Assembly (NCBI RefSeq): GCF_902459465.1
Contig: NC_047063.1
Coordinates: 6,324,001-6,388,000, forward strand
DNA length: 64,000 nucleotides
Direction: 5' to 3'
Origin: Asterias rubens
Taxonomy: Eukaryota; Echinodermata; Asteroidea; Forcipulatida; Asteriidae
Part shown: positions 57,601 to 64,000 of the stretch, piece by piece
Position numbering within the stretch: the first letter of the stretch is position 1
Layout of the letters: each line of letters begins with the position of its first letter
Program-made: the position numbers and the translations under genes
Notes under the pieces: generated by a model
Told to the model about the DNA's origin: nothing
Databases searched by the model: none
Seen by the model: the letters and a program-made list of their open reading frames with translations, nothing else

Positions 57601-60600
57601 GACCCCAAGTTCTAAATCTGAGGTCTCGAAATCAAATTCAAGGAAAATTACTTCATTCTCAAAAACTATGGCACTTCAGAGGGAGCTGTTTCGCACAATG
57701 TTTTATACTATCAACCTCTCCCTATTACTCATTACCAAGTAAGGTTTTATGCTAATAATTATTTTGAGTAATTACCAAAAGTGTCCACTGCCTTTTTTTT
57801 TTATCTCAAGCCCGTCTGATATTTATAGGATGTATACTACATGTAGTTGTAGTAGATGACAATACTTTTTATATATTATATCATTTATTTATTCATTTAA
57901 TTTATGTCAGTCTTCTTTGCGTTTTGGCATTTTTGTGGGTAGGTGAGGAGAAGGAGGATTGGGGAAGAGCACACAGGGGGTATATGGGGATGTCTAAAAT
58001 GACTTTATTATTAAGCTGATTAATTTCATCGTCCTTACATGGAAAGCACTGGAGTGGCTGATATCATTGAAGACCATTTCTTGTGCAGCCTTCTTGCCAT
58101 AGCAACAATTCTCAGCAACATGGCCCATCAAAGCCTCTCTGGCTTGCTCTACAGTCACTGTGGGCATGCTGGACAAAGAAACAAGGTAACCCCAAAACAT
58201 TAAAGAAGTACTTCGAACAAAAAATGGCAAGTCGTGATCTTTGCTGAATGTTTTCGATTTTTATACAAAAATAATCATTTTGAATATCCAGTGCTTTTCT
58301 GAAAGATTCACGAAAAGCTCTGCTACGTTTTCATTCATGTTACGTCATACAATGTAGTGTGAGCTCCAATTTGTATAGCCGCTTCGTTACAGCGTGGATG
58401 TATAACAAAGCAAACTCCCAGACATGACGTCAAAGAATTGTCATTTTGACGCACTTCGTCAACGGCAGAAGTGTTTCTAGTTTTTCAAAAAACCTTGAGG
58501 GTGGGGCCTGATTTTTAATCGATAATAACCAAAAATTCAGATGTTTAGAAATATCAAAATTACCTTAAAATGGTAAACAAACACGTTATAAACAAGTTTA
58601 AATAGCATTCCCGCCCAAAACAAATCGCTCAAGTACTCCTTTAACTAAACAATAGACGAAATTGGCGACTGAGTCACATGACTCTTGGGTATTAAAATGT
58701 TAACAAACCACACATGCTGGGGTGCTTTTCATTAGACCGTAACACTCAGAAGCAGCAATGCTTTTCAATGTACACTGCACTGGCTTGCTCGGTCTGTTTA
58801 CCCACTTTGAGTCTCGTGACTCCAATCGCTGATTGTGTCTATTACGTGTACAGGTAATAAGATAAAATTCATTAAAGTTTGTATTGACGCAATTCACCTG
58901 ACGTCATCATCAGAATAATCTTGGATGCGCCATTTTGGTGGTCAATGTCAACATTTTATTCAGAGAAGTGCGCATCTGTAGGCGACGCAGCGTTTACACG
59001 TGAACCTATTGACCACCAGCATGGTGAGCGTGGCATCAATCACCACGTGTGACGCGCGTGCAAGGAGTCAATACCAAAAATTTAGACAGTAGACAGTTAT
59101 TACAATTTTCTTTTCACATCAAACATTGTCATGTTTAGTTTGTGAAACAAGCTAGATTTACACACAATGTATGTGCTGTCTATAAACTTGAAACATATTT
59201 GCACATGCTGCAAAGATGCAAAAATCAGTGGCCGATTTCACAAAAGCACAAGAATGAAGCTAAGCACAACAAAGCTACGCTTACCAGAATTAGGTGCCCA
59301 GCCAAAATATTAATTCACAAGCAACATTTCAACTTGCATCCTGCTATGTTTGTACCATTCTACATACATGAGTGTACCTCCATGTTTAGAAGCACAAAAT
59401 TTGTAAGCAAAATTATCTGCTAAGACAATTTATGAAATTGGGACCCAGAGTTAATGAGGCCAGTCACATGGGCAGTGGCATTTACATAACATCAACGCTA
59501 GCCTTACGCACACTACATTTTAAAACTAAATCAACACTTGGAAAATAATCTGTTCACAAGATAAGTTTACAAAAGTAGGTCATTGTTTGTATGGCGATAC
59601 TCATGCACAGCCGGCAAGGCTGACGTCATTGATGCAAAATGAAACTGATTTTTTTCTAAAGGGTCAAGGTCCATTGTAGTTTGTATGCACATAAACTTTT
59701 ATTGAAAGAGAAACTACATCTGCAAAAGTATTGTGAATGTGTACCATGTACGAGTATGACCATGACGATCATGCAAGCTAAATGCAACTCTTGTGCACTC
59801 ATAAACAAGTTTGCATATTGAGAACCTTGAGTTCTCACTTGCATTGGATTAATGTGTGACAGAAACAAATCACCCACTTTTTATAAGGGAACCCAATTAC
59901 ACAAAAAACTTGCACACATACAGTAGGTATACAGTCCAACTTTGGTGTTTAATGCTGCACCTTAAAGGTGAATGTAAAAAACAATCTACCAAGTTCTACT
60001 GATTGACTTAAAGGCACTGGACAACTTTGGTAATTGTCAAAGACCAGTCTTCTCCCTTGGTGTATCCCAACATGCATAAAATAACAAACCTGTGAATACT
60101 TGAACTCAAGTGTTCATCTAAGTTGTTAGAGGATATTGAAAGAAAAGCACCCTTGTTGCACAAGTTTGTGTGCTTTCAAATGCCTAATAAAAAGCTTCAC
60201 TCCTGAAGTCTTTAATATTTGAGTGAGAAGTTACCTCTTCTCCAAGACATTGCAGTTCATCGAGGGAGCCAATTTGCACACTTGTAATGTTTCATACTAT
60301 CAACAGCTTTCCATTGATCTCGTTACCAAGTAAAATTTTATGTTGACAATTATTTTTAGTAACTACCAATAGTGCCCAGTGCCTTTAATGTGTACCAATA
60401 GTGCCCAGTGCCTTTAATGTGTACCAATAGTGCCCAGTGCCTTTAATGTGTACCAATAGTGCCCAGTGCCTTTAATGTGTACCAATAGTGCCCAGTGCCT
60501 TTAATGTGTACCAATAGTGCCCAGTGCCTTTAATGTGTACCAATAGTGCCCAGTGCCTTTAATGTGTACCAATAGTGCCCAGTGCCTTTAATGTGTACCA

Positions 60601-63600
60601 ATAGTGCCCAGTGCCTTTAATGTGTGACGGAAACACACACAAAACAGTTATAGCCAACAGTCTCACCTTAGCTTCAACCTTGGAGTGGTGAATCTACCAA
60701 CTACTACCTGATTGAGTGATTACAGGAAACCACAAACCCACATTTCAAGGTCTAGGCCTTGGGTCTTGGGTCTGGTTAACCTGCCGATTTGCTTGCGCTT
60801 TGATGAACTGCCTTGCTTGTTCTCAACTAATTTAAATTTTTCTTTTTTATTCATTATTCCTTTTTATGTACAATTACTCAATGTTGAAGCATAACTCTTT
60901 TCCTGTCAGCACACAAAAATGCATGCTAAACTAACAGTGCTTACTGTATGAAAATAAGTGACGTAGAAATGGTATGCGCAGGCTGTATAGGCCAGCTAAT
61001 CTTCTTACTAACCTGTGAAATATGCTTAAATGCTTAAAAGCAATTTTTTATAGTTGAGCAGCTCTACAAATTGGTCACAGGATTTATTCATGTTTTAAAA
61101 GATATTTTAAACACACAATGTCATTATTTAAATAGGTCTATGGCCCCACAAATGATACCTCATTTTGCAGTATATTCTGTTAATAAATTACTTGTACTTT
61201 GACTCTTTATTTGGATGTTAGAATAAGGCAAGGCACTTGAATGACCTAAGTACTCCTAGTACTCAAGTGTACTATGTGCCTAATTCAGCCACTCCAGTAC
61301 TCAGCTGTATTTAATAATGCTCCAAAAAGTGGTTGTTACAACACTTTAAAAGTGCACCACAGCAGTTTGTTAATGTTCAGGGTAAAAGATAAAAAAGCTC
61401 TGGATTGCTGCTGGCTGAACTTCTACAGAAAGCCTAATGGATTGGCGGAGTTCAGGCAATATAAAAGCTACTTATCTACCTTGCCACCTGTAGCACAGGC
61501 CTAGTAGCACTTGATCTACCTTGCCACCTGAGCCCAGGCCTATAGGTAGCACTTGATCTACCTTGCCACCTGAGCCCGGGCCTAGGTAGCACTTGATCTA
61601 CCTTGCCACCTAAGCCCGGGCCTAGGTAGTACTTGATCTACCTTACCACATGAGCCCAGGCCTAGGTAGCACTTGATCTACCTTTCCACCTGTAGCCCAG
61701 GCCTAGTAGCACTTGATCTACCTTGCCACCTGAGCCCAAGCCTAGGTAGCACTTGATCTACCTTGCCACCTGAGCCCGGGCCTAGTTAGCACTTGATCTA
61801 CCTTGCCAACTGAGCCAGAGCCTACATAGCACTTGATCTACCCTGCCACCTGAGCCTGGGCCTAGGTAGCACTTGATCTACCTTGCCACCTGAGCAAAGG
61901 CCTAGGTAGCACTTGATTTACCTTGCCACCTGTAGTGCAGGCCTAGTAGCACTTGATCTACCTTGCCACCTGAGCCCAGGCCTAGGTAGCACTTGATCTA
62001 CCTAACCACCTGAGCCCATGCCTAGTAGCACTTGATCTACCTTGTCATCTGAGCCAAGGCCTAGGTAGCACTTGATCTACCTAACCACCTGAGCCCATGC
62101 CTAGTAGCACTTGATCTACCTTGCCACCTGAGCCCAGGCCTAGGTAGCACTTGATCTACCTAACCACCTGAGCCCATGCCTAGTAGCACTTGATCTACCT
62201 TGTCATCTGAGCCAAGGCCTAGGTAGCACTTGATCTACCTTGCCACCTGAGCCCAGGCCTATGTAGCACTTGATCTACCTTGCCACCTGTAGCCCAGACC
62301 TAGGTAGCACTTGATCTACCTTGCCACCTGAGCTCAGGCCTAGGTGCCACCTGTCATGCCTGTAGCCAAGGCCTAGCTGGCACTTGATCTACCTTGCCAC
62401 CTATCATGCTTGTAGCACAGGCCTAGGTGGCACTTGATCTACCTTACCACCTGTCATACCTGTAGCCCAGACCTAGGTAGCACTTGATCTACCTTGCCAC
62501 CTGCCATGCCTGTACCCCAGGCCAAGGTGGCCTAGGTGGCACTTTATCTACTTCGCCACCGTCATGCCTGTAGCCCAAGCCTAGGTAGCACTTGGTCTAC
62601 CTTGCCACCTGGGCCCAGGCCTAGGTAGCACTTGATCTACCTTGCCACCTGAGCTCTGTCCTAGGTGGCACTTGATCTACCTTGCCACCGTCATGCCTGT
62701 AGCCCAGGCCTAGGTAGCACTTTATCTACCTTGCCACCGTCATGCCTGTAACCCAGACCTAGGTGGCCTAGGTGGCACTTGATCTACCTTGCCACCATCA
62801 TGCCTGGAAACCTAGCTAGCACTTGATCTACCTTGCCACCTGTAATGTACTGAACCATAGAGCACCGAATAATGCCTGAACTTACTTTGGTACCTCTGAA
62901 CGCTGTGGTTGTTCCTGCATTGGTGCATAAGGAGGTGGAGCAAGAGGGGCCCCCATGTTGCCGTAACCTGCGACCATGTCCATCTTATCTCCTGGAGGTG
63001 CAGTGGGAGCTGCTGCCACAGGCTGTATCAAGAAATAATGTAACACAGGGATCAAACTAACTGTACTCTGGTTAATGAAAAAAATATCATTACAAGTGAA
63101 TGGAGTGGAGTGTAGTCTTTGATGACTGAAGAAAACACTTGAAACAGCATGCACTTCATTGTTGGGGAACAGGAGATTAAAGGCACAGGCACTTTGTCAA
63201 TTGTCAAAGACTAGTATTCCCACTTGGTGTACGCCTCCATTGATCATATATCAAATAAGTTTTTATGCCAACAATCATTTTGAGTAATTACCAATAGTGT
63301 CCAGTGCCTTATAACAAAACGAGGATTTCTATTATAAGTACCTGTCCCGGAGCTCCACCTTGGGGCTGTGGGTATCCTTGGGGTGCGCCAGCCTGGGGTT
63401 GAGGGTACCCTTGAGGAGCACCACCCTGGGGTTGAGGGTACCCTTGAGGAGCACCACCCTGGGGTTGGGGATAGCCCTGAGGCGCACCAGCCTGCTGAGG
63501 TTGTGGATAGCCTTGGGCTTGAGGTGCTCCTTGGAATTGTTGATATGCTTGAGGTCCTCCTTGTTGATAGCCCCCCTGAGGTGGGTATCCACCCTGCTGT

Positions 63601-63621
63601 TGTTGCTGCATGTTTGAAACC
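45616..63621 (-). CDS. SSUH2: SSUH2-like protein with DnaJ-type Cys-rich repeats
   Basis: Eleven coding exons on the minus strand: 63621-63342 (ATG 63611), 63022-62886, 58168-58039, 56972-56912, 56347-56223, 55404-55342, 50652-50477, 49167-49075, 48316-48214, 47193-47089 and 45762-45616 (stop TAG). All are GT-AG with matching phases; 469 aa. Residues 1-90 are Q/G/Y/P-rich with repeated QGYPQPQ. The SSU2 core follows: [19 protein letters not shown], then [19 protein letters not shown] and VPHTASVK. Residues about 242-345 hold the CxxCxGxG-type units ([47 protein letters not shown]), expected to bind zinc. The C-terminus HSVRVIPV...[15 protein letters not shown]...CCCGC is typical of SSUH2. The molecular function of the family is poorly known. 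Oddities are the His/Gly insert in exon 7 and the long N-terminus (vertebrate forms are about 350-380 aa). An acceptor before the ATG implies an upstream 5' UTR exon. Confidence 0.93.
45837..46330 (+). mobile_element. SINE S1 interrupted in its tRNA head
   Basis: GGGCCGAGTGGTTAAGAGC (box A) and GGGTTCGAGTCCC (box B) are separated by a 207-bp MITE at 45881-46087. The body GGACGTAAAGCCGTTGGTCCC continues normally and runs into a microsatellite at its end. Confidence 0.85.
45881..46087. mobile_element. CWG MITE nested in SINE head
   Basis: Direct CTG at 45878-45880 and 46088-46090. Removing insert plus one CTG restores AAGCTCTGGTGTTTCTGATC, which is the S1 sequence of other copies. Ends AGCCCAATTTCATAAAGATG and TCTATGACATTGGGCC. 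Confidence 0.88.
46341..46650. repeat. (AACGC)n / (AATAC)n microsatellite
   Basis: About 45 perfect AACGC units flanked on both sides by AATAC and AACAC units. C-to-T interconversion (AACGC, AATGC, AATAC) explains the border variants. In the last SSUH2 intron. It creates long frames in several phases, which are artefacts. Confidence 0.97.
46650..47060 (+). mobile_element. LINE 3' tail fragments, duplicated
   Basis: Begins ACTTTATTGTCCCTGCAAGG. Two related units of about 150-170 bp follow (near 46737-46890 and 46912-47060), each with CCTTGCAGGAAAT, GGAGCGTCACTGTGTGACA and ATGTGCGCTATT. They match the 3' UTR of the LINE fragment at 33699-33985. Confidence 0.65.
47330..47420 (+). mobile_element. 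Repeat X-like fragment
   Basis: CCGGCTCTTTTCAGAGCC, ACATGGTTGTACCCGCAAG and TTATTTATAG correspond to the right arm of 7640-7925. Bordered on the left by GGGTGCATTCGATAAA, an end of the 32944-type MITE. Confidence 0.6.
47590..47715. mobile_element. Fragment of the 32944-type MITE
   Basis: TTGACCCCCGGTGGGTTCAAA, AGCTTTGACGTCATTC and GTATCAGCCCCAAG...CACTTGGGGCTGAC are interior sequence of 36950-37200. Interrupted by the repeat at 47330-47420 and other DNA. Confidence 0.6.
47720..48210. repeat. 16-bp minisatellite starting at an SSUH2 splice donor
   Basis: About 30 copies of CTACTGGGGCTAGAAC (minus strand GTTCTAGCCCCAGTAG). Its right edge is the donor of the exon ending at 48214: the intron starts GTAGGTTTTAGCCCCAGTAG, i.e. 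the first unit overlaps the splice site. Units vary at few positions (TTCTGG, TATTGG). Confidence 0.95.
48640..48898 (-). mobile_element. 5'-truncated LINE fragment
   Basis: Minus-strand frame [42 protein letters not shown] is a LINE RT C-terminus. The 3' end reads ACCGGCGCTCTATTAAATG then TTATTATT at 48655-48665. Confidence 0.85.
49309..50079 (+). mobile_element. SINE S4 interrupted by a 550-bp element
   Basis: S4 head at 49316-49390 (GGTCTAGTTGGTAAGACACTG, GGTTCGAATCC), body to GGGTAAATCCAA near 49483, then the 27003-type element to about 50042, then the S4 end TATCCCTGATGCAAATTTAAC. A T1 MITE starts where S4 ends. Confidence 0.82.
49490..50042. mobile_element. Second copy of the 27003-27545 element
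   Basis: Matches the first copy over its full length, including the hairpin (GCCGAGGCCTG ... CAGGCCTCATTGG). Present here as a nested insertion, so its limits are defined by the S4 consensus: about ATTCATAAAAACC to GATTCCCTTAATT. Confidence 0.82.
50080..50464 (+). mobile_element. T1 MITE abutting an SSUH2 splice donor
   Basis: TTAA at 50465-50468 on the right; left terminus AGGCAGTGGACACTTTTGG directly after S4. On the SSUH2 strand the exon ends at 50477, the intron starts GTAAGTCT, and TTAA follows at intron base 9. Confidence 0.92.
50826..51584 (-). mobile_element. T1 MITE with nested insertion(s)
   Basis: Starts AGGCACTGGACACCTTTG and ends near 51580 (TTACCAAACTTGGCCAGTGC). T1 sequence breaks at about 51090 and resumes at 51487 (TATCAACAGTTCTCCATTGC). 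Between them lies unrelated DNA, including a short inverted-end unit at 51353-51487 (ATTGACTGCTTT ... AAAGCAGTCAAT). Confidence 0.75.
51960..52045 (+). mobile_element. LINE or SINE 3' tail fragment
   Basis: AAGCGCCATGAGCACTTTTTG, GATACCAGCGCTATAGAAG and four ATT repeats follow the AGCGC-loop-GCGCT design of the LINE end. Nothing upstream is assignable. Confidence 0.65.
52476..52820 (+). mobile_element. TTAA MITE family T2, copy 2
   Basis: TTGA (mutated TTAA) at 52472-52475 and TTAA at 52821-52824. Ends AAGCCATTATACACGTTCGG-like and GAAAGTGTCCAATGGCT. Very similar to 30218-30586 except for a deletion of about 20 bp. Confidence 0.88.
52845..53040 (+). mobile_element. Dispersed repeat X, copy 2
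   Basis: TATACCTTCCGCACCCGGG, AGTTCTTTTCAGAACTGAG, CTACTCCGCGGTAGTAG and CATGGTGTTACCGCAAACC, the reverse of the order at 6470-6775. The hammerhead-like 5' part is absent. Confidence 0.65.
53248..53612 (+). mobile_element. SINE S2
   Basis: Head GTGTCATGGCCGAGTGG, CAA anticodon loop, box B GGTTCGAATACC. The tail stem AGCGCATT (53544) / AATGCGCT (53568-53575) is followed by ATATAAGAAC and eight ATT repeats. Confidence 0.88.
53866..54374 (+). mobile_element. T1 MITE with nested 144-bp MITE
   Basis: TTAA at 53862-53865 and 54375-54378. The left end AGGCACTGGACACTATTG is interrupted after ACTCAAAGCAA; T1 resumes with TTGTTAGCATAAAA. Confidence 0.9.
53903..54046. mobile_element. 144-bp MITE with TAGGAGACTTTC ends, copy 2
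   Basis: Nested in T1. Flanks AA (53901-53902) and TT (54047-54048). The T1 empty site reads AAAGCAATTGTTAGC or similar, so no bases appear to be duplicated. Confidence 0.88.
54380..54995. other. No recognised feature
   Basis: SSUH2 intronic DNA, AT-rich. No repeat boundary or exon-like frame that I can support. Confidence 0.5.
54998..55075 (+). mobile_element. SINE S4 fragment
   Basis: ATCCGAGTAATATGCCTGTG, TTTTTTCAAAGAACCTGGGAA and GTACTGAGTATTCA are a degraded piece of S4 body. Confidence 0.65.
55140..55310 (-). mobile_element. Repeat X-like copy (hammerhead-like core)
   Basis: On the minus strand: CAGAAGACGATCAGAGCATA, CTGATCAAAACATCAAGTTG, the CGGTTCTTTTCAGAACC hairpin and ATGGTGTTACCGCAAACC. 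The GATCAG/CTGATC stem and following AAAAC fit a hammerhead stem II and GAAAC box with two mutations. Ends about 30 bp before an SSUH2 exon. Confidence 0.6.
55735..56125 (-). mobile_element. SINE S1
   Basis: tRNA head near 56050-56125 (GGACTCGAACAC, inverted box B; CGGCCTCGCCACTT). Body ACGGCTTTACGTCCCATCC, tail near 55740 (ATATAATGCTTTATAC). It lies between two SSUH2 exons. Confidence 0.82.
56545..56828 (+). mobile_element. SINE S1, head missing
   Basis: Starts GGATTGGATGTAAAGCCGTTG, with GAAGGGGTTCGCCCC, the stem-loop AGCGCCTTGAG...ACGTGTGCTATAAAAG and ATT repeats. 5'-truncated. Confidence 0.85.
57419..57796 (-). mobile_element. T1 MITE, left end truncated
   Basis: Begins at TGGACACTATTGG without AGGCAC and without TTAA. 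Interior palindrome TTGATTTCGAGACC / GGTCTCGAAATCAA present; right end GTGTCCACTGCCT followed by a T run. Confidence 0.88.
58204..58640. mobile_element. TTAA element with AGAAGTACTT ends
   Basis: TTAA at 58200-58203 and 58641-58644. Termini AGAAGTACTTCGAAC and CTCAAGTACTCCT. The interior is unlike T1 and T2. It ends 36 bp from SSUH2 exon 3 (acceptor side). Confidence 0.7.
59229..59445. mobile_element. CWG MITE
   Basis: Direct CAG at 59226-59228 and 59446-59448. Ends TGGCCGATTTCACAAAAGC and ATTTATGAAATTGGGACC. Related to 45881-46087. Confidence 0.85.
59449..60007. other. No recognised feature
   Basis: SSUH2 intron 2 sequence with no terminus, SINE box or exon that I recognise. Confidence 0.5.
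60012..60384 (-). mobile_element. T1 MITE variant
   Basis: TTAA at 60008-60011 and 60385-60388. AGGCACTGGACAACTTTGG at the left; right end ACCAATAGTGCCCAGTGCCT. The palindrome region is replaced by CTTCACTCCTGAAG, a different short hairpin. Confidence 0.88.
60365..60625. repeat. 29-bp tandem array of a MITE terminus
   Basis: Nine units of ACCAATAGTGCCCAGTGCC followed by TTTAATGTGT. The first unit is the right end of the T1 copy plus its TTAA target and five flanking bases. Units are identical, so amplification is recent. Confidence 0.95.
61469..62845. repeat. 40-bp minisatellite in SSUH2 intron 2
   Basis: About 33 units of GCACTTGATCTACCTTGCCA followed by CCTGAGCCCAGGCCTAGGTA. Later units add ATGCCTGTAG and vary in length. 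The right edge lies 40 bp from the exon 2 donor (62886). Confidence 0.95.
63180..63311 (-). mobile_element. T1 MITE, internally deleted
   Basis: TTAA just before AGGCACAGGCACTTTG; ends CCAATAGTGTCCAGTGCC then TTATAA. Only the outer about 65 bp of each side remain. It ends 30 bp from SSUH2 exon 1. Confidence 0.85.
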
Positions 63622-63624
63622 TGT

Positions 63625-64000
63625 AAGGATTTAAAAAGAAGCTTTTATTAACATGCCTTTAGGTTCACAACGATTCCATAGTAGACTCGGCGCCATGATG
63701 TTAACTGATGCGCAAAAATCGCTGAAACAGCCTGCCAAGTCTTTTAGTGTCGCTGCAGTGCGCAGTTTCACGAGCACGCACATTTTAGTAATAATGCAGT
63801 GCGCAGTTTTACTGCCCGCTGCTTGCTGCTATTCGTGTTCAGCTGGATGGCGCTGTGGGCAATGAAAAAGGGTACCCGACTAAAGACCGCCAATCTCACA
63901 TGTGCGCACATCGATAAACATCATGGCAACGGCGATTTGCCCCTAAAATTTGTTAATAAAATTACACCGGCAAATGTTGTGCATGTACTAGGGGGAGGTA
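63625..64000. other. Upstream region of SSUH2; no promoter defined
   Basis: A TCCTTACAG acceptor at 63622-63630 (minus strand) marks the start of the ATG exon. GCAGTGCGCAGTTT occurs twice (63753, 63795). No TATA box or upstream 5' UTR exon that I can support. Confidence 0.5.

Noticed and set aside
63360..63634. Plus-strand frames of 85-88 codons
   Set aside because: They are antisense to the QGYPQPQ-coding exon of SSUH2; the repeat keeps other frames open.

Overview
The window is eukaryotic genomic DNA with the intron-rich, repeat-dense look of a marine invertebrate deuterostome. I infer an echinoderm, probably a sea star, from the animal gene set, short GT-AG exons in long introns, and hundreds of bases of tRNA-headed SINEs and TTAA-flanked miniature transposons. 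The species assignment is inference; no marker gene proves it.

Four host genes can be assembled exon by exon with matching splice phases. (1) On +, 728-12681, the last eight exons of an ABCC8/ABCC9-like sulfonylurea-receptor ABC protein (linker plus NBD2; the 5' part lies outside the window). An intact CR1/L2-like LINE sits antisense in the first visible intron. (2) On -, 16052-18029, a two-coding-exon MRPS33 gene (mitochondrial ribosomal protein S33, 104 aa), whose intron holds a 52-bp minisatellite. (3) On +, 29837-36910, a six-coding-exon NUDT18 gene (Nudix hydrolase, 320 aa) with a canonical Nudix box split by an intron. (4) On -, 45616-63621, an eleven-coding-exon SSUH2-like gene (DnaJ-type Cys-rich repeats, 469 aa) with a Q/G/Y/P-rich N-terminus and a His/Gly-rich insert. 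ABCC/MRPS33 and NUDT18/SSUH2 are convergent pairs. The four products are housekeeping or membrane functions with no evident shared pathway.

Almost everything else is mobile or tandem DNA. The commonest element is a 190-520 bp MITE flanked by TTAA, with terminal repeats starting AGGCAGTGGACACTATTGG and often a 17-bp internal palindrome (about 17 copies). A second MITE group duplicates CAG/CTG (CWG). A third is inserted between AA and TT with no visible duplication. Several tRNA-headed SINE families occur, and most share with the LINE a 3' stem-loop (AGCGC...GCGCT, then WTATAAG and ATT repeats), which suggests they use its reverse transcriptase. Minisatellites of 16, 24, 29, 36, 40 and 52 bp and a 5-bp microsatellite are also present. 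At least five nested insertions give internal empty sites that date and type the elements.

I found no CRISPR array, prokaryotic operon, rRNA gene or viral gene. The most unusual signals are the shared LINE/SINE 3' stem-loop, the CWG and AA|TT insertion signatures, minisatellites that begin at or near splice donors in SSUH2, a tandem array built from a MITE terminus, and a dispersed repeat with a hammerhead-like core.
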